Source: Gracilariopsis chorda
Taxonomy: Eukaryota; Rhodophyta; Florideophyceae; Gracilariales; Gracilariaceae
Length of the DNA: 64,000 bases
Assembly (NCBI GenBank): GCA_003194525.1
Contig: NBIV01000162.1
Coordinates: 62,001-126,000, forward strand
Direction of reading: 5' to 3'
The translations under genes and the position numbers were made by a program. Below the pieces are notes generated by a model that was not told where the DNA came from, searched no databases, and was given only the letters and a program-made list of their open reading frames with translations. How positions within the stretch are numbered: position 1 is the first letter of the stretch; every line of letters begins with the position of its first letter. Below, piece after piece: positions 44,264-56,263 of this stretch.

Positions 44264-44659
44264 CTAGTACTGCTTACAAAGTAAAGTATATCAGTTGACA
44301 AGATCGGCAATATAAATGTCCTAGGGACTGAACATGGTCGTAATGAATTGTGCGGTGGTGCCCAAATTGATCTCGGACAGAGCGACGTTAGCCCAAAAAA
44401 TGTCACTCAAGGTAAGGAAGGGAGTGGAATCTGTTTCAAAAGTATTGAGATGCGGACCGAAAATGGCTCCAGGGGCATATCTCAGACGAGCAACATCGCA
44501 AGTTTACTAAACTAGTACATAGTGTGTCTCTGTCACGCAGTTACACTCTGCAAGTCTTTGGCTCCTCTGCTGGCGCTTGGGAGAAAAGCAATGGTCCTGC
44601 GTATTCGAAAAGGTTATATGTGTTAATCGCCACATAGAATATGAATCATTCACATAAAG

Positions 44660-46109
44660 TCAGAACTCCGAGCCATGTGCGTTCCAAATGTGCGAAGTCA
44701 GAGCAGAAAAGAGTCGGTCGTGCAATGCGCGAAGCATAATTCTATCACTGATAACTGTAGATGAATGTAATGATAGTAGTACATCGCCCGGCGCGGCCCG
44801 CTCCAGAACGATATCCGTAGTATCTTCGTCTTCATTAAATAGTGCCACTCACCCTCCTGCTCCATCACTTTGGTATGAATCCCTGCAAATTTCTACAATC
44901 ATATGTGCATACACATACAAGCGGTAGCAAGCCACTTCATCTTTTCCAAGGACCAAAACTCACTAGCAATAAAAAATAACTTGAAACGGCGGAACAAGAC
45001 ACCAAAAACCCTCTGAATACACTTCCTTATACCCTCCTTCCTACTCGTGTATAGTTTAGACCTTCTGTCACATGCAGAACTGATTGATTTGACGAAGACT
45101 TTCCAATTGGGATATATGCCATCCGTAAGGTAGTAGAACTAGTTAAAAACTTGCCCAGCGATTGTGAACGTTGGGAATAAATGAAGGAAATCACCAGATA
45201 GCGCTCTGGTGAAATATTTGCTTACGTCTAGTATATTAAGATCATTCATAGCCCCTGGTAGCCCAAACTGGAACGACCATATTCATAAATCGAGAGAACA
45301 TATAACTTCCATTCTAACAGATGGTTGTCCTTCTTTTCCAATCATTATACCCCGTAAAGCCTTTGGACGGTTTTTTCATGTCCAACCAGCGCAGTCCAGA
45401 CATCCAATGCATCACAGAAACCATGCTGAAGCAAAGCAACGTTCGATCCTTTGCAAATCTGCTTCGCATGGCAAACGCAAATAAAAAGGCGAAAATACTT
45501 TTGCCTCAATGATGCCAAACTCTTCGAGGCATTTTGCAGCAGTGGTTTCTGATACATCGAAGAGATCATCAGCAAGATCCGCAGGGAGTGCATACGCTAA
45601 TTGAAGAAGTGCGCAAATGACTTTTAGAAGCGGTGTGATTCCCATTCGACCAGTTGCGTCTGGTCGCAAACCTTGTCGCATGTGGAAAGAGTTCATAGAC
45701 ACCTTTGTGGTCTATGTATTGAGGACAAATTTTGGCATTCTGAATCGCCTTTCAAACACCGATGAGGATTATTGCGTTCCCCTTTGATTAGTTCCTAGTC
45801 TCATTTCTGTCTTAGACCAAAAGTATGTTACCATATAGTGATAGTGGGCGGCAACGTAGTCACGATGAAAATTTGGGGATTTTCCAGGCAGTGATCCCGC
45901 ATGTTCGCGATTGAAATAAAGAAATGCGACTGATGCCATCTGCAACCAAAAGCTAACAGCAAACCCCTTGCTCTCATCGACATCAAATAGAAGGTTGTGT
46001 TTTTCCGCCATTTCATGTGAAGGTTTGAGAGGAGCGGTAATGATGTTCCGCAGGCTGATTTGGAGTTGGAGTTTCCCGGTGGGAGCACTGTGCACATAAC
46101 ATGACTCAC
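44660..46109 (-). pseudogene. PIF/Harbinger transposase, decayed
   Basis: Read on the minus strand: GSLPGKSPNFHRDYVAAHYHYMVTYF, then DATGRMGITPLLKVICALLQ-AYALPADLADDLFDVSETTA, then FYLRLP-EADLQRI. Further on are a remnant of the GFPGMLGSIDCMHW region and YYLTDGIYPNW-VFVKSI near 45070-45130. A C-terminal region related to the VERAFGVLQ-RF block follows. This order is that of Harbinger DDE transposases. Several frameshifts and stops break it. The order and spacing of parts are complete, so the element decayed in place rather than by deletion. Confidence 0.8.
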
Positions 46110-46194
46110 ACTATTTGTGGATTAGATTCAGCCAATCACGCGTTGCCTGCTGCCACTCCTTGATTTGAAATTTTGTAAGTGGGTGGAGATGCTC

Positions 46195-47101
46195 TAATGC
46201 ATTTAACATGTTAATTTCTGCGAAGAAGTCCAGAATGGTCTGCAATAGAGCATTAAGCTATGCAACGCCCATTACAGTCGCTGCTGTAGCCACGCTCTAC
46301 TGGGCATCCAGAAGGCAGGAAAGGGCTAAACTACACGGCGTAACTGTTCGGCATAAAACTCGTCGCAATAAATGTAAATCGTCGTTTCATATTATCCACG
46401 GAATTGACGTTTTGCAGAAAACGAACGTTGGCATGACCAGTTCTCAACCACTCAGATGCCAACTCGTCCGAGATCCGTCACAGTTCCTCTCCGCACTCTG
46501 CAGACATAAATCTGCATGAGTTCAGCATCTGCTCACAGAGTTTGAATGTCATCAAGTGAGCAGATCTAACTTTACAAAGGATTCAACCATATTCTTCCCG
46601 CCAACACTCAGACCAAAACACTTAACCTGCCAAACCCGCAAAAACTAACTAAAAGCGCTATTCAAAAAAACCTGCCACAACAAGAAAAACTACTCAACTG
46701 TCAACCATCCTCCTTTCTAAACATACGCCAACCATGCAAACCAAAGTGTTCCCGATGACGCAAATTGCGTGTAAGACCATGCTCGATAAACTTTTCGCTC
46801 AATTAAGACTCATTGACACTCCAGGGAACCAGAACATCTTTCACCAAGTTCTATTGCTTTGCGGCCGGAGAATAATACCGAAAGATCTTCAATCTCCAGA
46901 ACTTTCTGTGAAACATCCAGGTGCGTTGTAACCAAAGCACATCTGACGTACTCCACTATGTCCGCTCCTTTTTGCTCTTAGTATAGCCACGAAAACCTTA
47001 CAATAGGGCAAATCTCAGACGATTGCTGCTTAAGACATAGAACTCAATTATAACCTTTGGTTTTTTCAACGGACCGTTTTACAAAGACAAACTGTGCACA
47101 G
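46195..47101. other. Intergenic; small inverted repeat, no supported gene
   Basis: Contains a 10-bp perfect inverted repeat ATCTGCTCAC/GTGAGCAGAT at 46527-46565. Short frames only. The left end of the pogo-like transposon should lie here, but I did not find its terminal repeat. Confidence 0.45.
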
Positions 47102-48749
47102 ATGGAGAACAAATCCGTCTTTTTGTTTCACGATGCTATAATGTGGGCGGTGTGGGAGCAATTTGCATACCAAAAGCCCTTCAATAAGCTGGAAACTATT
47201 TACAACATCCCGGAAAGCATAAGCCGCTGGTACTATGCTTGGATGCGCACCTACCCATCACGGCAACCCAGATACCCGGCCAAAGTACACTTCCCATTGC
47301 GCCTTGTTGGTCGACCTACATCTTTACTGGATGAGGAGGAGAAAGAGATCGCAAAGGAGGTGTTATAATTCCGAAACAACAGCACTCTGCTCACGAAGGT
47401 TAGCATACAGGATCTGGTGCTGACTTTCGTGTTGTCAATGAACAGCGAAGCACAGCACCGTATTGGATTTTCAATGGCCTTCCAACGCTTGGTTGGCTAA
47501 ATGGCTTCATTAGCCGCTGGGATCTGCAGTACAAACCTGTCCAGATAATGGAAGGGGAAACACTAAAAGCACTGGCTCCGGCAAAGGTAGTACGCCATAT
47601 TCCTCTAATCCAAGGGTTGATGAAGCGTTTTTGCATTCATAGTCCGAAACAATGTTTCAACCTCGACGAGTCCGGAGCTTTTATTTCTAATCTGCTCGGT
47701 CGAAGCACGCACAAGGGGGTTGGGAGGTCAAATTCTGTCCAAATCCATAAAGCTGTGAGAACTAGGGGAGCTAGTGATCGCATTACCGTTATGCTCGTAA
47801 TATCAGATGACGGTCGTGCTTGAAAACCGAGGACGGTATTCTAGGGCAAACAAGCACATTTTAGGTATGTTACTGGTGTGCTGCAGATGTTGCCTGACTG
47901 CTTACCACCCTTTTACTTGTTCCAGAGACAGATTCCTGCCGTTGATGGAGCGATACCCTTCGATTGGGCAAAGTGTTCATTGAAGAAACGAAGGAGGTTA
48001 GAAGGGGTGAGGACATTTTGCTGGTTATGGGTGGTTATGCAGCTCACTATCAGTTTCGCATATTGGACTTGTTTCGGAAGAATTGCATCACTGTAATCGC
48101 CTTTCCATCTCACACTAGTTACATTTTCCAGCCTCTGAATGTGAGCATGTTTACCGCTTTAAAATCTTATCTGCTGTGGGAGGTTTACCGCTTTGCTAGA
48201 CTGGTAATGGTCATGGATGCCCTTGATATTGTGGATTGTGTCAATTTCGCGCTTTCTGAGGCCTTAACGGTTTCGAATATTCGAAGTGGATTTGAGCGAA
48301 CGGGTTTGTGGGGACAGGATTCTTGGTATGGTTCATTGCAGCCTTTACATGATGTTATGTTGGGCGGAGATGATCATAAAGCAAATAAGGAGAGCTTGGA
48401 GTACTTATTTGAGAGGTATTATCTTCAGTCGCGCAGCTTGGTTTGCAATATTGATGTGGACGAGAGTGGGACGGTCAAAGTTTCTATGGTGTATGGTGCT
48501 CACTTGACGGCAAATACGGTGTTGCTGGCTTTGAAAGCTCGTGCACAACGAACTAATTCATCGTAAAGTGCAAGAGAGATTCAACATTTGATCGACTTAG
48601 CCCCGCGCCGAGAGCCTCTAATGAAACATCTCAACAACACTAGAGTGAAGCGTCGTCAAAGCGCGGCAGAGCGCACTGCGCTTAATCTGGCCATTTTGGC
48701 CATGGTGGAAATGGGAAGCACGGCGGACATTGAAGATCGTTCGGGTTGA
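47102..48749 (+). pseudogene. Pogo/Tigger-like (DDE_1) transposase, decayed
   Basis: N-terminal HTH part: YQKPFNKLETIYNIPESIS, then LRLVGRPTSLLDEEEKEIAK (47102-47368). After a frameshift comes NGLPTLGWLNGFISRWDLQY and the first catalytic Asp region CFNLDESGAF (to 47823). After a stop and another shift comes EETKEVRRGEDILLVMGGYAAHY, then ITVIAFPSHTSYIFQPLNVSMF (47964-48566). The second catalytic Asp, normally in LLVMDGH/Y-x-AH, reads Gly here. A basic C-terminal tail continues in yet another frame to about 48749. Domain order matches DDE_1 transposases related to pogo, Tigger and CENP-B. Terminal repeats were not found. Confidence 0.75.
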
Positions 48750-49129
48750 CGAAGTGTGTCAAAGAACCCAGAAAGGTTGGTCGGTGTGGCGCCTGTGGAC
48801 GTCTGGCTGTGGTCGACTAAGGGTTCTTTTTGTGGATAGAAGGTGTGCTAGATTTTTGATTGGTTGTAGCGCTGTTAGCACGCTGCTGACACGCCCGACG
48901 AATTTCATGGATATGCAAAATTGGAACCGTTTGACGCTGTCCAGTCTTCTTCTTCCCTCTTCTAAACCACTAAATCTTTTGCTTTGAGACTTAGGTGCCT
49001 TGTTCTTTATTCAACACTCTTTTATATCATTATTCAAGGGAGCGAACTGGAGGACTATGAGCTGCGTTTTGGCCTCGGCGTTTTCGCGATCAGTGGAATG
49101 GAGCGACTTTGACGAATTATATTCTGAAC

Positions 49130-49330
49130 AGTTCGACAGTGTAGGCGAGTCAGCCCGCATTTGCAACAATAAAAAGAAGAAGTCAGCTGGCATGTGCCAC
49201 GGTGGGCCGCACATGTGCCCATGCCAGTTAAGACCCTACTGTAGCCAGTTATATGCCCCTGTTTTGGATTTCAACCAGGAGATCCGCAGAGTCAGGGCAT
49301 TTCTTCTATCTCTGTTCTCTCCGAGTGCCA
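49130..49330 (+). repeat. Dispersed repeat, copy A (inverted partner at 57000-57170)
   Basis: Contains 'agaccctactgtagcca', 'gatccgcagag' and a coding-like stretch (SVGESARIC-NKKK ... LRPYCSQL) that recurs on the minus strand about 7.8 kb away with roughly 75-80% identity. Probably part of a transposon that I cannot name. Confidence 0.65.
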
Positions 49331-49524
49331 ATTCAGCACAACGTAAACTCGATTTTAAAAGAGACGAAGTTACCACTCGGCATCATCAAATTGTGTGGGA
49401 ATGGCAGATATGTCATGCACTACGTACTCCTTTACAAGTTCCAAGATCCGTTTCCACGTTGCCGACTCCGTCTAGTTCGAAATCTTGCCCCTTGAAAACT
49501 GGAGTAGCCTATGGTTTTTTTTAA

Positions 49525-50252
49525 GCAACGGAACAAAAAGTAACGTATGACTACGTCAATATACTCCGATTACTTGAACTATATCACATCTTTACGTTGT
49601 CTAAAGAGAATGTTGAAAAGCATACGCAAATTTCGATCAAAGAGGGCACTGCGAGTTCGAAAGTCCTTCTTGTGGTTGTGAAGGCTCATAGAGATAGACT
49701 TCTGGTCTTCAAAGCCAAAAAAAAATCACCGATTGTTTTGATACATAGTTCAAGGCCTGATTCGCATATGTGTAGCAATTGTATACCAACAACTGTGTTG
49801 AACATGTTACCTTCTGTTGGTGTGGAATTTACGTCGTGTTCTATTGAAAAAATGATCAAAAGACTATCGAAGACATACAAGAGAAAGAAGAAAAACCTAA
49901 CAGAAGACGAAATTGAATTATTTAAGAATTGTTTTATATTCAAAATCAGTGGTAGTGCAGAGATATACACCATTTGTATCTCTTGTAAAACGTCCAACAG
50001 CTATTGGGTTGTTTTGGTAAGTAAACACGGAGTCATTGAGACGCAAAGAACCTAGCAATGGACGCTTTGGTTTGGAGACAGTTTTGAAATAACTATTGAT
50101 CGAAAGATTCTGAATTTCTTCCCTTCCATATTTACCTTTTTCCTCACAGGGGATGAGGCGCTACGTGTGGTGATATCGAAGCAGAACTACATGCTGCAGG
50201 TAAACGGTTATAAGCTTCAAAGCTCGCCCAGCTGTGGTTGCTATGTGGTTTA
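49525..50252 (+). CDS. Unrecognised ORF with a plausible GT-AG intron
   Basis: After the stop at 49522-49524, an open frame runs from ATEQKVTYDYV to SCKTSNSYWVVL at 50016. It is rich in Lys/Ser/Ile, with a basic helix (KTYKRKKKNLTEDEIELF). At 50017 there is a consensus donor GTAAGT and at 50148-50149 an acceptor after a pyrimidine tract (TTTTTCCTCACAG), giving a 133-bp intron in phase 0. The next frame continues with GDEALRVVISKQNYMLQ and stops at 50250-50252. A second donor (CAG|GTAAAC) lies near 50199. I recognise no domain, and the start codon is unclear. This may be part of an intron-bearing or decayed host gene. Confidence 0.3.
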
Positions 50253-50419
50253 ACTTTCACCATGTTCAGTACGGACCACAGCTGTATTCCGAAGCGAAGT
50301 GATGCCTCTGGGTACAGCCCGGCGTTACCTGAGAAGATTCGATGGATGCCGATTAGAATCCGATTCTATACATACTGATAGCGAAGGAGTTCTTCCAAAC
50401 CGACATCGTTACTGAAACA

Positions 50420-51958
50420 ATGATTGTACGATTCTGTTTGGAGCATCGTGGAGAACTCCTTCGCATGTTAAAGGATGGTAAACAAAGGCAATGTAGGAAA
50501 CAAAGGGCGGAGCAAAACATTGGGAAGGAGACTGGAAAGAAAGAAGAGGAGTATTTGAATACAGTTCTGAGAGAACGGGAAGCGGAAGAAGGAAATCTCA
50601 TGGGTGTTTTGAACCACCACTGTAGAGAGGCGACTCTTAAGCCGATGCCCTTGGGTACGCATGAACTTGAGGCGCGTGCTATACGAAAAAGCCAGCAAAA
50701 CAAAAAAAAACAAAGCTTGTCCATGAGCTGAACCAAAGCTCTGTTCCAAACAACAGGATGTTTCTACCCCTCAAGATTCGAATGAAGTGACAAGTGACGG
50801 TTTCTGATTCTGCCCCGGTTGCAGCGGACATTCTCAACACATTGATTGAGAAATGTGTCTCATAGTGCTCCGAATTGATGTATAAAGCGCGTGATGAAAA
50901 AACTGAAAGAGATTCTGGAGTAAGTGGAGTATCAGGTGTAGAAGAGGAGCTGAACGAGATTCAGAATGGAGAATTTTGTGAAGTAGAGAAAGAAAAATAC
51001 GAACATTCACCAGCAAAGACGATGAATCCGACAGAGACACAGGGAGACATAGAAGCTGACGAAAGTACGAAGTAGACCGCGGCGCCTTCTGAGATGAACG
51101 CAAAAACTCAACAACAGACTGAAGAGAGGAATAAGGCTTCGGAAAATGGTGTTCAAACTCACGAGCTGAATGACGAGATGGAAGCCTTTTCTGGTGCTCA
51201 GTTACACGACAAGCCGGACATGGAGCTACGATCAAATAATATCTCTGAAGGACGAACTAAGATGACAGGGTCATGTCTTCAGGTTCAGACAGATTCCAAG
51301 AGAGATTTGAAGACAATGTAACGCGGTCAGGGGTGCACATGAAACTCCAGGACCGTGGTAAATGTCAGACAGAGCTTTTGACGCCAATTAAGAGGCTACT
51401 TACAGCTTTGAGTAGTTTTAAGGAGGTCTTTGACCTCCGTGCACTGTTTGCCTACATCGCTAAGACCTTTGGATACTCCTATGGTTTGCAATTCTTCTCG
51501 GTTTTGCAGACGAAGAAGTTGAGGTCTTCTGCGCTGCTCACCGGAAACGTGCGGTGTCTGCAGCACAGTCGCAGTGCCATTTCAATACTCGGGCAAAATT
51601 CTATCCAAAGGTGAGCTGTTGGATATTTGAACAAGACCTGATACACACGCCATCTTTCAACAGTTTCCATGCCCTGACGATGCTGTGAAAAGCAGTTCTG
51701 AGGGCATCCACTCCTCTTAAGCCTCCCTTCATCAAGAATGGGAAGAGCACATACGGAAATTTGGAGAACATGTAACTCTATTATGCGTATTTTGAACCAT
51801 ATCTTCTTTCCAGGGAGCTGAGTTCTACACCAGCTCATCCTGCTACCTTCTAGAGCATTCACATGTACATTTATCTCAAAGCGATGCAGACACAGGTAGC
51901 GAAGATGATACGGCATATGATGACTCCAGTGGTGCTGAGGACTTTCATTCTCTCTAGT
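50420..51958 (+). pseudogene. Decayed or intron-split Lys/Glu-rich coiled-coil protein gene
   Basis: Successive frames encode charged helical sequence: QCRKQRAEQNIGKETGKKEE (50420-50731), then a Glu/Asp/Ser-rich stretch (50875-51321) with one internal TAG at 51073-51075, then TELLTPIKRLLTALSSFKEVF and LFAYIAKTFGYSYGLQFF (51273-51614). A GTGAGC donor at 51611 and a TTTCCAG acceptor ending at 51813 would lead to an acidic tail (DADTGSEDDTAYDDSSGAED). The mixture of splice-like sites and frame breaks means I cannot choose between a real gene with introns and a relic. No family is recognised. Confidence 0.3.
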
Positions 51959-54235
51959 GTGTGTTATATAGCATGAAATGCCTTAAGATGGGAGGCTTAT
52001 TTGATTGTCGTGCTTCGGGGAAAGGGGTGCACAAACTCAAACCCGAGCTTTGGAAGAAATAATCTTCGTTATCAAAGGAAGGAGGTAGAGGTTCCAATCT
52101 ACCGAGCACGCCACGGCAAGCACCTATCTTAGAGGAAGGTATCAGGAAAGGTAAGGTAAACGAGGTAAAATGCTTGGATGTACTGCTCGATAACGCTTTT
52201 TAACGGGGACAGTGGCGTTAGAGGCAATTTTGGCATTAGTGCTTTTGACGCTGGCCCCCCTGATACGTCTCTAGACTCATGAACACAGCCCGTGTTTGCG
52301 AATGCGATCGTGCAATTCACAGCGCTGTGAGCTGCGAACAAGGCTTAAAACGGAGTGAAGAGAATGAAGTGCTCAATATGAAAGTAGCATATGCACAGCA
52401 AGTTTGAGATGTGCACAGCAAGTTTGAGATGTGCACAGCAAGTTTGAGATGAAGACGCTTTGCTCATTCACAGATTCTCAGATGACGAAGGGAAGATTCC
52501 GTCATGCTTCTTCGAAGTTTATGATGGAGAAATCCTGAATCAAGAAGGATCAGAATAAAGGGTGAAAGAGTGCCTTGGAGAGAAGGACGAAAAGTACTGG
52601 ACAGGAGAGGGTGATGAAGAACTGGGAACGCAATCCGTCCAGAACCCGATACCAAATGAGAGAATTGAGGTGTACTTTAAATCACCTCTCCTAGCGTATC
52701 TGGAAGCCCTTCTTTTCCATGGTCCCGGTTCTGCAGTTCTGAAGGAAGTTCAATTTATCGCGGACTTCTTCTTGTACAGCTTTTTCGTAAGGAGTTCTGT
52801 ATACTTTGGAGATCGAAAGAGATCTACAGATAAGACAAAGTCTCCGAAGAGTCGTGGTGCTGAACGTGGGAATAGAAGAGTGAGGGTGAAGAAGGGTATC
52901 TTGAAGTGAGATCAATACAATGCAAAGATGAGGCGATGCCTCTTCTGTATAACGATTAAGATGGAATATTCAAGTAAGGAGGAGGATAGTGTAATAATCT
53001 ACGTGGCTAGTTTAAATGGATGTAGACATGGACATGGCCCCTCCGGGAGTTTGGGTATGAGACCTCTCAAGCCGCAAAGGCGTTCTAAAGCGATATATAT
53101 GACCATCGATTTGCATATACCAGTGAAAATCCAGGATATGGTACAGGTATAGAAGTGATATATCATGAGAACATAAGTATGCTAAAAGGAGTAGAAAGTT
53201 TTGATATGGTAAAGATATGATAATAAGAAAATTTGGTTATTAGTCGATATGCACTAGATATGTATGCGGTATATCATTGATAGTGGATTGAGGGGATTAG
53301 GAAAGCTTCTGATATGAGTCCAATATATTTCGAGATTTCGGTATCAAGAACTGTTGAAACTTACTTCATAAATATATCCAATATATATACACATCTTTTG
53401 TGGGGTCGCAGAATCATGGTGTCTGATTCGAGAATATACCGAAAAGATATCTGATGTACATTTAAATTTTATCAGTTCTACGTTAATCTTATCAAGTCAT
53501 ATCAAACTTATATCTCAGATTTCTACTGGGATGTGGGCTTTGGATACACGATTCGATACCTGGAAGACAAGTAAAATCAAAAGATAAATTCGGTATTGGC
53601 GAGGAAGAAGTTGAGGTATGCTTCCTCTACAAGCACTCCCTGCGATGTGGAATGTGTAAGGTTGTGTGACCTGCTGTTTTCGTTGACCAAGGACGATGCA
53701 GAGTATAAAATATTCTTTTCTCCGGATGATTCGGGTAGGATTAAGTAAGCTTTTTGGTAGTTTCTAGAGTGGAGGCAAGAATAACAAAAGTTCGGCATTT
53801 TCCCGGGAGTATCTGTTGATTTATTGATTGTAAAGCCATTTCCAATAGATACGGCTCTCGTCTGGTCACCGTTAATGGAAGAGCCAATGGTGGTCATGTG
53901 TTGACTTTTTTCATTGGTTACATGGGCTCCAAGACAGAAGGGGACTTCGTACGAATTCTTTTCTACTTCAACTTATATTCGCCGTCTCACCGGCGATTGT
54001 AGTGATGGACCAGAACACTGCGTGTAGAAAGGCAGCTGAAAAGGTGTTCAATTCGTCATATATAAACCTCGACTAATTGCACGTGACGAAGAATCAGAAG
54101 ACGAACGGTGCCAATTGGTGTAGTAAGACTGGTAGGATAGATTGGATGCATGATATGAAGAAAGACCTGTCCCACTCAGGACGTCATATACGTCGGAAAC
54201 ATTTTTCAAAAGAAGGAGAATGCTAGAGTCCAAAG
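51959..54235. other. AT-rich region with short ORFs, no supported gene
   Basis: Includes the 20-bp tandem repeat at 52391-52450, a 115-codon unrecognised frame at 52562-52909 (Lys/Arg-rich end) and an AT-rich block at about 53110-53540. The two edges of that block are weakly inverted copies of each other, possibly an old foldback element. Confidence 0.4.
52391..52450. repeat. Tandem repeat, three copies of 20 bp
   Basis: The unit 'gtgcacagcaagtttgagat' is repeated three times head to tail, with one difference in the first copy. Confidence 0.9.
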
Positions 54236-54871
54236 TACTTTTATGCTTGTGATGATCGTCTCCCCGTGTGGCATAAGTACTTATACACCTATAAGTCGCA
54301 TAGGCTGGTGTCTTGCATCCAAAATGCGGCTATACCTACCGGCTACATGTTACCTACCCGATACGTGTTTCATAGCACCGGCCACACCGAATCTTCTAAT
54401 TCTGCATACAAGAAGATCCTTATAGCGAAGAAGATTCCCTTTTGCAAGGTTCCTTTGGAGGTTTGGTGTATATCACAAAAACGAGCTGATAATCGGCACG
54501 TGGAACATGTACGAACCTTATCTTCGCAAATTGGGACATATCGCAAGACAAGAGAGCTTGAGCAATTTCTACCTGCAAAAGTTGTAGACAACTTGGTGCC
54601 TGAGTACACGAAATACGCTTTGGCGCACGTCGTAGATTTGAGCTTGAAGCCATCAAAGAACTACATTCTTTCCAGCTCAGAAGTTTTGGATTATTCACAG
54701 GATGCATGGCCGAAATCAATCAGAAACTTGGCAATTAGTTCAACCCCAGCAATCGGACCTTTACCTCGATATAAGTTAAAATGGGGAAGCCACCTGAGTG
54801 AGAGCAGGACTTTTTCGTTGCATGAAACGCTCATCACAAGAGACAGTTGTACAATTCTGAAGACGTTATAG
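54236..54871 (+). CDS. Hypothetical protein, about 200 residues
   Basis: The frame runs without interruption to the stop at 54869-54871 and includes YFYACDDRLPVWHKYLY upstream of the first GTG. No early ATG fits; the first in-frame Met is near residue 34 of the 201-residue frame. Composition is balanced and protein-like (VWCISQKRADNRHVEHVRTL, QFLPAKVVDNLVPEYTKYAL), without signal peptide, span or recognised domain. It may be one exon of a larger gene or a relic. Neighbouring sequence gives no context. Confidence 0.3.
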   Translation, partial: YFYACDDRLPVWHKYLYTYKSHRLVSCIQNAAIPTGYMLPTRYVFHSTGHTESSNSAYKKILIAKKIPFCKVPLEVWCISQKRADNRHVEHVRTLSSQIGTYRKTRELEQFLPAKVVDNLVPEYTKYALAHVVDLSLKPSKNYILSSSEVLDYSQDAWPKSIRNLAISSTPAIGPLPRYKLKWGSHLSESRTFSLHETLITRDSCTILKTL

Positions 54872-56263
54872 GGGTCAGGGGATGGCGTAAGGGCAGAGTT
54901 TATTGGTGTCTGTTCCTGTGGGCAACCGTGGTCCGTTGGCTTTGCATGTCGTCAGATGGTTCAATGTGGCATAGTTTATCAGGACGAGCATCTGTGATTT
55001 CCTGAACTACGAAAAATAATAGGATTCTTCATACATCTGGAAGCGCTTTTGTATGCATACTGGAGAAAAGATACATCTGTCTCGACAGTCCCAAACATGA
55101 CGAATCTGAGGTCAGATACTCGATACTTCAACATCGAGGAGATCAATTCCTGACTATGGCTTGTTTATGGGTCGAAGGAGAAATACCTTATTTCTCTTGA
55201 GTCATAAATACTTAGAACCAGTAGGGAGGACTCCGACGTAAATGGGACCAATACGTACATGGAAGGAAAAAACCTCTACGATTCTTTACATTGACAAGCT
55301 ATTGGAACTATACTTGTTGCGTGGAGTGGAGTTCTCCGTCTTTTGAGGAATGCCATAGCAGACATTCAGCAAGGAACGGCGACACATTTCGAAGCTATAG
55401 GTACCTTTGAAACAAGGTTAGCTTCATTAACAGAACACGCGGAACAAACAGAAAACACTGTCACTTTACTGCATCCATCTTGTTCTACAAAAGCTTTCAG
55501 TTCCTCAGGAATCCGTCCGCAAAACAATGGACGCCAGAGGGCACAATGGAGAAAGAAAAGCTTCTTGTAGCGCACAAAATAGTGGGGGAACACAAGCCTG
55601 CATTCATCCCAGGAAGCATCTTAGAAACACTTTCATACACCTTCGACATATTTGAAACCAGCTGTGGCACCCTCAACTTTTGCAGCCTCTGACGTGCAAG
55701 ACAAAGCACATAGAATTATTTCAAATTTTCTCGGGCACATCTATTTTCTGTAGCATTGAGCATGCGCATTTGATCACTTTCATCGTTTGATGATCTCGTT
55801 GGGCTTTTTCTCTTCTTCATAAAAGCCCAGGTTTCTTGCTCCCATCACATTTCAGTTGATCTTCGGATGCAAGGTAAAGAGCACAAGAAAATAAGTACTG
55901 TTCTGAATCAACAGATCTGAACGATTGCGTTACCCTCTCATAGAATTCCAAAGGGACATGTCAGCAACTAAGTCGATGTGTAGCTACTTGGAAACCTGTC
56001 ATACCATGTTTTTCTCTCCTTTTCATATGGCACCGAAGCAGTTATTCTTCCAAAGAGCTCGTCAAAAGCATGTACAGCCAGGTCTGCCCTTCGCTTCTGG
56101 TCTTTACGTTTTTGCAAATCACGTACCAAGAACGTGAACCCGAAGTCTTTCCTATCACTCCGATCTAGCTTTCGAGTAGCAGCTGTTGAGTCGAGAAATC
56201 TCTCCAGAAATCCACCAGGTTGTCAATCTCTATATCAGAAATGTTTCCAACAAGGTAGGAAAA
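54872..56263. other. AT-rich, no supported gene
   Basis: Only frames shorter than about 80 codons, overlapping on both strands, none with a domain. Confidence 0.5.

Larger units (their letters stand above)
42819..46194. mobile_element. PIF/Harbinger DNA transposon (3.4 kb, decayed)
   Basis: Terminal inverted repeats begin GAGCATCTCCACCCA at 42819 on the plus strand and at 46194 on the minus strand, 15 bp perfect and then imperfect. Both ends are flanked by TAA (42816-42818 and 46195-46197), the three-base duplication typical of PIF/Harbinger. Inside are the two proteins this superfamily carries: a Myb/trihelix-like protein on the plus strand and a DDE transposase on the minus strand, pointing at each other. 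Both reading frames are broken by several shifts and stops, so the element is not autonomous. Confidence 0.88.
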
